From contig JASLGD010000481.1 in assembly GCA_030150305.1 (NCBI GenBank), positions 1 through 5,633 on the forward strand: a DNA stretch of 5,633 nucleotides, given 5' to 3'. This DNA is from Caldimonas sp. GTDB taxonomy: Bacteria > Pseudomonadota > Gammaproteobacteria > Burkholderiales > Burkholderiaceae_C. The translations under genes and the position numbers were made by a program. Below are positions 1 to 5,633 of this stretch, piece after piece. Under the pieces are notes generated by a model that was not told the origin of the DNA, did not search any database, and was given only the letters and a program-made list of their open reading frames with translations. Position 1 is the stretch's first letter, and every line of letters begins with the position of its first letter.

Positions 1-656
1 ACCTGGCCTTCGGCAGTTTGGCGGCCATCATCTCGGCACGTGTAACCGGCAAGGGTCAGGTGGTCGACGCCGCGATGACCGACGGAGCGGCTTCCCTGAT
101 GACGAACTTCTATGGCAACCATGCCGGAGGCCTGAACGTGCCGCAGCGCGGCGCCAACATCGTCGACTCGGGTGCGCCCTACTACGACGCCTATGAATGC
201 GCCGACGGCCGATACGTCGCGGTTGGCGCGATCGAAGCACGATTCCGAGAAGAGCTGTTGGCGAAGCTCGGGCTGGGAAGCTGCGGAATCACAGGCGACG
301 AACGCGCGGATTGGCCGAAGCTGCGCGAAATGATCTCGAACACCATCAAGACCCGCACCAGAGACGAATGGGCGACGATCTTCGCGCAGAGCGACGCCTG
401 CTTCAGCCCGGTACTTTCCATGGCTGAGGCACCTTTGCACCCGCATAACCTGGCTCGCGGCACCTTCTTTGAGGACGACGCGGGCATCGTCCAAGCGAAG
501 CCAGCTCCGCGCTTCAGCGAAACCCCGACCGCCCTCCCCAAGCCGCCCCGGCCCACGGACGAGGACGCGACCGTCGCGCTACTGAACTGGGGTGTAGACG
601 CGCAGACCATCGAGCGGTGGAGGCGCGATCTGGTGGTCGGGTTCACGGGCATATAG
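1..656 (+). CDS. Alpha-methylacyl-CoA racemase, CaiB/BaiF family (partial, C-terminal part)
   Basis: Partial gene, open from the left edge (reading frame from base 3) to the TAG at 654-656; 217 residues are visible. The family interconverts (R)- and (S)-2-methylacyl-CoA esters, which lets branched fatty acid or sterol side chains enter beta-oxidation; it is a cytosolic enzyme in bacteria. The visible part matches the C-terminal half of mycobacterial MCR as I remember it: GKGQVVDAAMTDG, then RGANIVDSGAPYYDAYECADG and YVAVGAIE. The Glu of VGAIE (codon 234-236) corresponds to the Glu paired with the catalytic His in MCR. The catalytic His and Asp lie upstream of the window, so they cannot be checked. 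A TTG at 18 is only an internal Leu codon, not the start. The YYDAYECADG and VGAIE signature favours racemase over the CoA-transferases of the same fold, but a transferase cannot be fully excluded. The TetR gene begins 5 bases after the stop, so the two may share a transcript. Confidence 0.9.
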   Translation, partial: LAFGSLAAIISARVTGKGQVVDAAMTDGAASLMTNFYGNHAGGLNVPQRGANIVDSGAPYYDAYECADGRYVAVGAIEARFREELLAKLGLGSCGITGDERADWPKLREMISNTIKTRTRDEWATIFAQSDACFSPVLSMAEAPLHPHNLARGTFFEDDAGIVQAKPAPRFSETPTALPKPPRPTDEDATVALLNWGVDAQTIERWRRDLVVGFTGI

Positions 657-661
657 TTTGC

Positions 662-1390
662 ATGCCGGCCAGCAAGCCGATGCCACCTCCGAAATCTATG
701 CCCGCCAAATTGAAAAGTGTCGCACCGACCGGATCGATCGCGCGCGAAGCTCCCCGCAAAGTCGCCACCAAGCGAGTCGAGCCGATCGTCACCCGTACGC
801 AGAGTGAGAGGCGCGAGGAGTCCGATGCCCGGATGATCCGCGCCGGCATGAAGCTGATCGCAAAGAACGGTGTCTCCGGGACGACCTTGGCCGACATCGG
901 CATGGCGGCTGGTTACAGTCGCGGCCTACCGATCTATGCCTTCGGAACCAAGGACGGATTTCTTGTTGCCTTGCTCCGATCGATGGAGGTCTGGTTTGAA
1001 AAGCACCTCCACAAGCAACTCGAGGGCAAAACCGGACTTGAAGCCCTGCGGGCCCGGATCAAGACCCACTTTTTCAGCCTGCGGCGCGATCCGATTGCGA
1101 TCGCCGCTCTGTTTTCCATCTTCACTGAATCGTTTTTTGGCAATGCGAGCTTGAAGGTAGAGGTCGAGCGCTTTGTCGGGCAATGGCGCCGCGGGTTTGC
1201 TCGCCACCTCGAAGAGGCGTATCGAGCCGGCGAGATCTCCAAGATCGATTTCGAGAGGCATGGAGCCATCTACGTCAGCCTCGTGCGGGGCATGAGTCTC
1301 GAATACTTGATGAATGACCGCAAGCTCGATATCGACGGGTTCGAGGACACCATCATGAGCTTCATCGATCACTCGCTCGGCGTGGCATGA
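662..1390 (+). CDS. TetR/AcrR family transcriptional regulator with long basic N-terminal tail
   Basis: A 242-residue DNA-binding repressor-type protein. Residues about 50-105 form the TetR helix-turn-helix domain: RREESDARMIRAGMKLIAKNG, then TTLADIGMAAGYSRG and IYAFGTKDGFL, the last matching the usual Y-x-F-x-x-K-x-x-L recognition and helix 4 region. The rest is the helical ligand-binding and dimerisation half, whose ligand cannot be read from sequence. Residues 1-48 form an unusual Pro/Lys/Ala-rich, probably disordered tail (MPPPKS, APRKVATKR) that may add non-specific DNA contacts. The start is uncertain. ATG 662 is chosen because it lies just after the racemase stop; GTG 617 (overlapping the racemase), ATG 680 and ATG 698 are in the same frame. 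None has a clear ribosome binding site. ATG 833 would cut into the first DNA-binding helix. The regulator probably controls the racemase neighbourhood or itself, perhaps in response to an acyl-CoA; this is inference. Confidence 0.88.
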   Translation: MPASKPMPPPKSMPAKLKSVAPTGSIAREAPRKVATKRVEPIVTRTQSERREESDARMIRAGMKLIAKNGVSGTTLADIGMAAGYSRGLPIYAFGTKDGFLVALLRSMEVWFEKHLHKQLEGKTGLEALRARIKTHFFSLRRDPIAIAALFSIFTESFFGNASLKVEVERFVGQWRRGFARHLEEAYRAGEISKIDFERHGAIYVSLVRGMSLEYLMNDRKLDIDGFEDTIMSFIDHSLGVA

Positions 1391-1803
1391 GGGTTGGAGG
1401 GATACGCACGCCAAACGCGGCGGCCGCCAGAAAGGCCACGCGAGTCGCGTCGACGCCGGACAGGGCTCCGACGCCTGCGCAAGTGCATCCCATCTGGCGC
1501 GGCATTCAGCGAGAACGCGTAGGTTGGACCGGCGCGTGGGCAGGCGTCGACGCGCGAGCGAACGTGAGCGACCTGCTCCCCGAAGCCGCTCGTCTCACGC
1601 GGTCGCGCGGAGAGAGTGCAATCGCACCTTCTACTCGGAGCTGAGAGCCCGATTGTTGAACGCGTTCGCCGCCGGAGAGCAAGACCCCACGTTCGATGCA
1701 GGACGGCGCGCCATGGATCGCGAGCGCGGTACCCGACTCCTGCAAGTTCGCTACGTGGTCGTGAAGAAAGCCGGCCGCGTCCCACTGAGCCGTTATGTGC
1801 CCT
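1391..1803. other. Convergent intergenic gap without a recognisable gene
   Basis: This 413-base GC-rich stretch lies between the 3' ends of the TetR gene (stop at 1390) and the Nudix gene (stop at 1804, opposite strand). Open frames cross it on both strands, but their translations are Arg/Pro/Ser-rich and show no family motif. The frame running through about 1624-1800 on the + strand has somewhat more gene-like composition, for example FYSELRARLLNAF and VRYVVVKKAG, and could be a decayed remnant; I do not recognise it. Perfect 10-base palindromes are present: GGCGGCCGCC at 1419-1428 and GCGTCGACGC at both 1447-1456 and 1544-1553. No hairpin followed by a T-run was found, so no intrinsic terminator can be assigned for either convergent gene. 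Confidence 0.6.
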
Positions 1804-2667
1804 TTAGCTCAGCAAGACGTCCAATCCTGCTTCGGGGATATAGCGTTTGTCCCGGATCGCCAGTCGGGTCGGGCCGGGCATTGCACGGTGAGACACAGGA
1901 TGAAAGACGTCGCCGGGAAAGCACAACAGTGTGGCAGTGGAGGTTACATGCACCGCTGGCTGCACTAGAAACGGAGGCCGGCGTGCCGCTTCCTCGAGGG
2001 CGGCCGCGACATCGGGGAACCGCGCAAGGTGATTCAGCGTCATGATCTGCGTGGGTGCCAGCTGAATGGCATTGTCGACATATCGCTGCAGCGCCGCGCG
2101 TGGACATAGCCAAACGGACTCGGTCGTCTCTCGGCCGTCATGTCGACCGATCACCCCTCGCGGGGCCCTGGCGATAAAAAACCGCGCATCGAAGCGCTTG
2201 ACCCGCACGCCGACAGGCGTGATCCATCGTGACCACGGAACCAGCTCCGAGACGGCCAAAGAGACGCCGAGCGCAGCAATAGATCCGGCGAACGAATCGC
2301 CGATCCGCAGGCGCGACCTGACACTTTCACCGATCGACGGATCGTGAACATGGGCGAGCAGCACGCCGCATTCTTCGCAGGCTTCTCGGATTGCTGCGAC
2401 GAATAGCCCGGCCGCCGTTGTCGAATCACATGTCTCTTCAGCCAGTCGCCGCTGCAAGCTGTCGGGAGACTCGTCCAACAGCGAAGTGTCGAAGCATGCA
2501 TCCGCAGCATCGAGCTTGCCCCCTGGGAACACGAACGCCTCACCGAAAGCATCGGAAAGTCCGTGACGCTTCAGGAGCAGGATTTCCGGCCCTGTCGTGC
2601 TGTCGCGCAGCAAGATAAGACTCGCTGCGGCGCGTGGCTCGCTCGCCGAACTTGGACCTTGAATCAT
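1804..2667 (-). CDS. NUDT19-like Nudix hydrolase (probable CoA/acyl-CoA diphosphatase)
   Basis: A 287-residue Nudix protein. Family members cleave a nucleoside diphosphate linked to another group. The closest type by sequence appearance is NUDT19/RP2p, a peroxisomal enzyme in mammals that cuts CoA and acyl-CoA to 3',5'-ADP and (acyl)phosphopantetheine. Visible features are an N-terminal strand AASLILLRD (about 14-22), then VFPGGKLDAAD (46-56) and the catalytic helix REACEECGV (94-102). The Nudix box is interrupted: 37 residues separate the two halves where the standard box has 7, which is a hallmark of the NUDT19 group. Asp56 stands where the box usually has Glu. The C-terminal half has further NUDT19-like patterns: DARFFIARAP, ESVWLCPRAALQRY and LAPTQIMTLNHLARF. 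ATG 2667 is chosen because the fold begins there and GGTGAG lies 6 bases upstream. The frame stays open to 2928, but that part is Arg-rich with no domain. The gene lies 274 bases downstream of the dehydrogenase on the same strand, so co-transcription is possible but not certain. Confidence 0.88.
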   Translation of the reverse strand: MIQGPSSASEPRAAASLILLRDSTTGPEILLLKRHGLSDAFGEAFVFPGGKLDAADACFDTSLLDESPDSLQRRLAEETCDSTTAAGLFVAAIREACEECGVLLAHVHDPSIGESVRSRLRIGDSFAGSIAALGVSLAVSELVPWSRWITPVGVRVKRFDARFFIARAPRGVIGRHDGRETTESVWLCPRAALQRYVDNAIQLAPTQIMTLNHLARFPDVAAALEEAARRPPFLVQPAVHVTSTATLLCFPGDVFHPVSHRAMPGPTRLAIRDKRYIPEAGLDVLLS

Positions 2668-2776
2668 GGCCGACTCACCGCCTTGTCTCACCAGGCCCCG
2701 CAGCGGAGGCGACCGTCCCGCACGCTGCTCGTTCGAGGGCGGGGCGGACCAGAGTCGATCGAGCGTTTTCGACGTA

Positions 2777-2805
2777 CATGTATTCGCCTGTGACAAACAT
2801 CGCAA
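2777..2805 (-). promoter_or_regulatory. Weak candidate sigma70-type promoter for the Nudix gene
   Basis: Read on the - strand, TTGCGA (2805-2800) and TACATG (2782-2777) are separated by 17 bases, about 110 bases before the Nudix ATG. The match is 4/6 for the -35 box and only 3/6 for the -10 box. The local sequence is less GC-rich than its surroundings. The -10 box sits within the palindrome TACATGTA (2775-2782), and TGTGAC occurs twice on the + strand 17 bases apart (2789 and 2806), so a regulator site is possible. If real, it would give the Nudix gene its own promoter in the 274-base gap after the dehydrogenase. Confidence 0.22.
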
Positions 2806-2941
2806 TGTGACGGAGCGTCCACATTTCTGAGATCGCGCGCGGCGCCGGGCACGCTGGACCCTCTCGACAAGCCGTGGCCGGCGGTTTGCCGATCTCGGGG
2901 ATCCGAGGGACCTTCGCTGCGCAGGCACCAGCGCTTTCAGG

Positions 2942-4144
2942 TCAGCGGTATTTGGCCAGCTCCATTTTGCCGAGCTGGGCGCGGTGGACTTCGTCGGGGC
3001 CGTCGGCGAGTCGGAGCAGCCGGGCCGTTGCGTAGGCAGACGCCAGACCGACGTCGTTGTTGGTGCCGCCGCCGCCGTAGGCCTGGATCGCCCAGTCGAT
3101 CACCTTGCACGCCATGTTCGGCACCGCGACCTTGATCATCGCAATCTCGGCCTTGGCGACCTTGTTGCCGACCATGTCCATGCGCTCGGCGGCGTTCAGG
3201 GTCAGCAATCTCGCCTGCTCGATCAGGATCCGCGACTCGGCGATTCGCTCGATCGTCACACCCTGCTGGGCGATCGGCTTGCCAAAGGCAACGCGCGAGA
3301 GCGTTCGCGTGCACATGATCTCGAGCATGCGCTCGGCCAGCCCAATCAAACGCATGCAGTGATGAATTCGTCCCGGCCCGAGACGTCCCTGTGCGATCTC
3401 GAAGCCGCGGCCTTCGCCGAGCAGCATATTTGTCGCCGGAACACGCACGTTGTCGAAGGTCACCTCGGACGCGCGGTCCGGTACACCATAGAAACCGAAC
3501 ACCGCGATGGGCCGCACGACCTTTACACCCGGCGTGTCCATGGGCACCAAGATCATCGACTGCTGGCGATGGCGGTCGGCGTTGTCCGGATCGCTCTTGC
3601 CCATGAAGATCGCGATTTTGCAGCGTGGGTCCGTGGCGTTGGTCGTGTACCACTTGTGGCCGTTGACCACGTATTCATTCCCATCGCGCACGATCGACGA
3701 CTCGATGTTGGTCGCATCACTGGAAGCCACCTTCGGCTCCGTCATAGCGAAGCACGAGCGGATTTCGCCAGCGAGGAGAGGCTTCAGCCAGCGCTCTTGC
3801 TGTTCGGGGGTGCCATAGCGCGCCAGGACTTCCATGTTCCCGGTGTCGGGTGCCGAGCAGTTGAAGAGCTCAGGCGCGAGATGCGAGCGGCCCATGATCT
3901 CGCAAAGTGGCGCGTACTCGAGATTGGTGAGGCCGGCGCCGTGCTCGGAGTGGGGCAGGAAAAGGTTCCACAAGCCTGCCGCCCTCGCCTTCGGCTTGAG
4001 CTCCTCGACCACGGGATACACCTTCCACGGACCAAACGACTCGGCCTCGTCGTAATAGCGGCGCTCGTTGGGATAGACGTGCTCTGTCATGAACGCGGTG
4101 AGCCGCGCCTGCAATGCCTGGACCTTCGGAGAAGGTTCGAACAC
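2942..4144 (-). CDS. Acyl-CoA dehydrogenase, ACAD10/ACAD11-like
   Basis: A 400-residue FAD flavoprotein of normal length for the acyl-CoA dehydrogenase family. Residues 1-125 are the helical N-terminal domain. CFAMTEP (131-137), VASSD (139-143) and KWYTTNATDPRCK (164-176) are the flavin and substrate loops of the beta domain. The C-terminal helical domain carries GRIHHCMRLIGLAERML (258-274), AYGGGGTNND (355-364) and LADGPDEVH (379-387). GRIHHCMR, IAESRI and ADGPDEVH are typical of the ACAD11-type branch. Asp381 sits where medium-chain enzymes have the catalytic Glu of YEGT. In the ACAD10/11 and LvaC group this domain can act on a 4-phosphoacyl-CoA, removing phosphate rather than only oxidising; plain alpha,beta-dehydrogenation is the alternative. 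The start is a GTG at 4144, fixed by a strong AAGGAG 5 bases upstream and a good N-terminal domain from that point. It follows the phosphotransferase by 39 bases, so they are almost certainly one operon. Confidence 0.95.
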   Translation of the reverse strand: MFEPSPKVQALQARLTAFMTEHVYPNERRYYDEAESFGPWKVYPVVEELKPKARAAGLWNLFLPHSEHGAGLTNLEYAPLCEIMGRSHLAPELFNCSAPDTGNMEVLARYGTPEQQERWLKPLLAGEIRSCFAMTEPKVASSDATNIESSIVRDGNEYVVNGHKWYTTNATDPRCKIAIFMGKSDPDNADRHRQQSMILVPMDTPGVKVVRPIAVFGFYGVPDRASEVTFDNVRVPATNMLLGEGRGFEIAQGRLGPGRIHHCMRLIGLAERMLEIMCTRTLSRVAFGKPIAQQGVTIERIAESRILIEQARLLTLNAAERMDMVGNKVAKAEIAMIKVAVPNMACKVIDWAIQAYGGGGTNNDVGLASAYATARLLRLADGPDEVHRAQLGKMELAKYR

Positions 4145-4149
4145 GTTGA

Positions 4150-4155
4150 CTCCTT
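4150..4155 (-). promoter_or_regulatory. Ribosome binding site of the acyl-CoA dehydrogenase
   Basis: AAGGAG on the - strand is separated from the GTG at 4144-4142 by the 5 bases TCAAC. It is the strongest Shine-Dalgarno match in the window and decides the GTG start. It sits in the 39-base gap after the phosphotransferase stop. Confidence 0.8.
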
Positions 4156-4183
4156 GGCAGTCGGTCGCTCGGGTCGAATGGCT

Positions 4184-5245
4184 CTACGCGACAGAGGCGA
4201 GCGCCTCGACCTGCTGCCAGGCTGCTTCAGCGATCGGTCGCGCCTTGCGTCCGGTGGCGACGGCCTCGGCGCTCGCCGCGGTTCCGTCCTCGGCGCGCCG
4301 TGCGATCCCCTGCAGGATCGCCGCGAGCCGGAACATGCTGAACGCGAGGTGGAATTCCCACGCCGCGGGCGGGATCGGGGCGCGACCGACGCGCGTGCAA
4401 TACGCCGCGACGTACTCGGCTTCGCTCGGAATCGCCAGCGAAGCGAGATTCTTGTCAGCCATCCCTCGAAACTGGTCCGCCGTCAGCCGCCAGGTCATGA
4501 CGTGGTACGAGAGATCGGCGAGCGGATGCCCGAGAGTCGAGAGCTCCCAATCGAGCAGCGCGACCACCCGTGGCTCGGTCGGATGGATGATGACGTTGTC
4601 GAGCCGCAGGTCACCGTGGACGATCGCTGTCTCGTCGCCAGGTGGCACGTGCGCCGGCAGCCACTCGATGAGTCGGTCCATCGCCGCGATCGGCTGCGTC
4701 TCCGACGCGCGGTATTGGCGCGTCCAGCGCGCGATCTGGCGCTCGAAGTAGTTGCCCGGGCGTCCATAGTCCGCCAGGCCGACTTGGTCGATGTCGATCC
4801 GGTGCAATGCAGCCACGACGCGGTTCAGGTCGTCCCAGAGCGCTCCCCGCTCGTCGCGCGCAAGCTCGGGCAGCGCCAGGTCCCAGAAGATGCGCCCGTC
4901 GACCCAGTCCATGACGAAGAACGGGGTCCCGATGATCGAAGCATCGCCGCAGTAGCCGAAGGTGCGGGGCACAGGCACGGCCGTGTCGGCAAGCGCGGTG
5001 ATGACGCGGTATTCGCGATCGACGGCATGTGCGGACGGCAGGAGTTCTCCTTGAGGCTTCGTGCGCAGCACGTAGCGGGCGCTCCGTGCCGTCAGGCGAT
5101 AGGTGGGGTTCGACTGACCGCCCGCGAATCGCTCCGCGTGCAGCGGCCCCCGAAAGCCCGCAACGTTCGCTGCAAGCCAGCGCTCCAGAGGCCGAAGGTC
5201 GAATCCAATCTCAGCCATTGCAGCGCTGCGGGTACCCGGGGTCAT
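4184..5245 (-). CDS. APH/choline-kinase-fold phosphotransferase, ACAD11 N-terminal-domain-like
   Basis: A 353-residue kinase-fold protein. The N-lobe has FAGGQSNPTYRL (40-51), YVLRTKP (58-64; Lys63 is the likely ATP-binding Lys) and DREYRVI (76-82; Glu78 its likely partner). The hinge region has FFVMDWVDGRIFWDL (109-123). The catalytic loop is HGDLRLDN (210-217; Asp212 base, Asn217 metal), followed by the metal-binding LDWELSTLGHPLADL (231-245). GGQSNPTY, LRxKPxG, VxGRIFxDL and LDWELSTxGHP closely match the N-terminal domain of animal ACAD11 as I recall it, rather than antibiotic-resistance APHs. The likely reaction is ATP-dependent phosphorylation of the 4-hydroxyl of a 4-hydroxyacyl-CoA, supplying the dehydrogenase encoded next. 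ATG 5245 is chosen because it overlaps the TetR stop as ATGA and has AAAGGA 9 bases upstream; ATG 5218 (MAEIGFD) lacks such a site. The frame stays open upstream to 5356, inside the TetR gene. A role in drug resistance is unlikely. Confidence 0.93.
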   Translation of the reverse strand: MTPGTRSAAMAEIGFDLRPLERWLAANVAGFRGPLHAERFAGGQSNPTYRLTARSARYVLRTKPQGELLPSAHAVDREYRVITALADTAVPVPRTFGYCGDASIIGTPFFVMDWVDGRIFWDLALPELARDERGALWDDLNRVVAALHRIDIDQVGLADYGRPGNYFERQIARWTRQYRASETQPIAAMDRLIEWLPAHVPPGDETAIVHGDLRLDNVIIHPTEPRVVALLDWELSTLGHPLADLSYHVMTWRLTADQFRGMADKNLASLAIPSEAEYVAAYCTRVGRAPIPPAAWEFHLAFSMFRLAAILQGIARRAEDGTAASAEAVATGRKARPIAEAAWQQVEALASVA

Positions 5246-5633
5246 GTGCCGGGGTCCTTTCGCACGAGGGCGCTGTCGAGGATGCCATCGAGCAGAACGA
5301 CGCGTGCCGAGCGCACAAGTCCCGGACCGTTGAGCGTGCCCGAGCGGCAGTACCACTCCATGAGGGTGCCGTGCTGCAAGGCCATCACGACGGCCGCCAT
5401 TTCGCGCGCCTCGAGATCGGCGCGGAACTCGCCCGCCGCCTTGCCGCTTCGGATGATCCTTTCAAGGGCTTGCACGTAGCCGTCGTAGATCGACTTGACC
5501 CGCGCCTCGATGGGCGTGCCGGTGCCGTTGAACTCGAGCAGCGTGAGCGTGAACAGCAACAAGTACTTGGTCTTGGTCTCGGCGAGCACTCCTTGGCCGT
5601 GCAGCGCGGCGACGAGCTTGTCCTTGCTGGTCG
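5242..5633 (-). CDS. TetR family transcriptional regulator (partial, N-terminus beyond right edge)
   Basis: The C-terminal 129 residues are visible; the gene is open to the right edge and stops with TGA at 5244-5242. The first visible residues, TSKDKLVAALHGQG, match the end of the TetR DNA-binding domain (the usual F-x-x-K-D-x-L helix 4). Most of the helix-turn-helix therefore lies outside the window. The rest is an all-helical ligand and dimerisation domain, including YDGYVQALERIIRSGKAAGE, REMAAVVMALQHGTLMEWY and VVLLDGIL. That arrangement is typical of TetR proteins next to fatty-acid and acyl-CoA genes. A GTG at 5589 is only an internal Val codon. Its stop overlaps the phosphotransferase start by 4 bases, so the regulator is an upstream member of the phosphotransferase-dehydrogenase operon. 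It probably represses that operon and itself, with an acyl-CoA or hydroxy-acid as a plausible inducer (inference). Confidence 0.88.
   Translation of the reverse strand, partial: TSKDKLVAALHGQGVLAETKTKYLLLFTLTLLEFNGTGTPIEARVKSIYDGYVQALERIIRSGKAAGEFRADLEAREMAAVVMALQHGTLMEWYCRSGTLNGPGLVRSARVVLLDGILDSALVRKDPGT
5255..5260 (-). promoter_or_regulatory. Ribosome binding site of the phosphotransferase
   Basis: AAAGGA on the - strand lies 9 bases before the ATG at 5245, inside the last codons of the TetR gene. Together with the ATGA stop/start overlap it supports translation coupled to the regulator and the choice of this start over ATG 5218. Confidence 0.6.

Noticed and set aside
191..652. A 153-codon - strand frame opposite the racemase
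   Set aside because: The translation is Ser/Arg-rich with no motif, while the + strand has a clear racemase signature throughout.
1369..1785. A 138-codon - strand frame in the convergent gap
   Set aside because: The Arg/Ser/Pro-rich translation overlaps the end of the TetR gene and has no recognisable domain.
1800..1815. TTTAGCTCAGC, resembling the start of a tRNA
   Set aside because: It is the reverse complement of the Nudix gene's last codons and stop; no acceptor stem, anticodon arm or T-loop follows.
2894..2907. Hairpin CTCGG-GGAT-CCGAG after the dehydrogenase, a possible terminator
   Set aside because: The stem is only 5 base pairs, and no T-run follows on the - strand, so it is too weak to call.
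2668..2928. Upstream extension of the Nudix protein by 87 residues
   Set aside because: The added residues are Arg/Ser-rich with no domain, and the Nudix fold plus an acceptable ribosome binding site begin at ATG 2667.
4184..5245. Aminoglycoside resistance gene reading of the kinase
   Set aside because: The subgroup motifs match the ACAD11 N-terminal domain, and the operon partners are acyl-CoA enzymes and a TetR regulator.
2984..5479. An 831-codon open frame on the + strand
   Set aside because: It runs antisense across three well-supported - strand genes. Its translation is rich in Arg, His and Asp with no domain, which is what high-GC coding DNA produces on the opposite strand.

Overview
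The window comes from a high-GC bacterium whose genes use GTG as well as ATG starts. The gene content is entirely acyl-CoA metabolism and its regulation. A proteobacterium or a similar lipid/steroid-degrading lineage fits, but the sequence alone does not fix the taxon. Six protein genes are supported, two of them cut by the window edges. No tRNA, rRNA, insertion sequence, integrase or CRISPR array was found.

Layout. On the + strand, positions 1-656 hold the C-terminal part of an alpha-methylacyl-CoA racemase (CaiB/BaiF fold). It is followed almost immediately by a TetR-family regulator (662-1390). A 413-base convergent gap (1391-1803) has no recognisable gene. Everything to the right is on the - strand, read from right to left. 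It starts with a TetR-family regulator running off the right edge (5633-5242). Next comes an aminoglycoside/choline-kinase-fold phosphotransferase (5245-4184) that overlaps the regulator by 4 bases (ATGA). An acyl-CoA dehydrogenase (4144-2942) follows with a strong ribosome binding site. After a 274-base gap comes a NUDT19-like Nudix hydrolase (2667-1804).

How they may work together. The phosphotransferase and the dehydrogenase look like the two halves of animal ACAD11, encoded here as separate adjacent genes in the same order as the domains of the fusion. ACAD10/11 and the bacterial levulinate (Lva) pathway phosphorylate the 4-hydroxyl of a 4-hydroxyacyl-CoA. They then eliminate the phosphate, so that the chain can enter beta-oxidation. 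The likely job of the - strand operon is therefore catabolism of 4-hydroxy acids or gamma-lactones under its own TetR regulator. The Nudix protein is a probable CoA/acyl-CoA diphosphatase, and the racemase handles 2-methyl-branched acyl-CoAs. Substrates are inferred from family membership and gene order.
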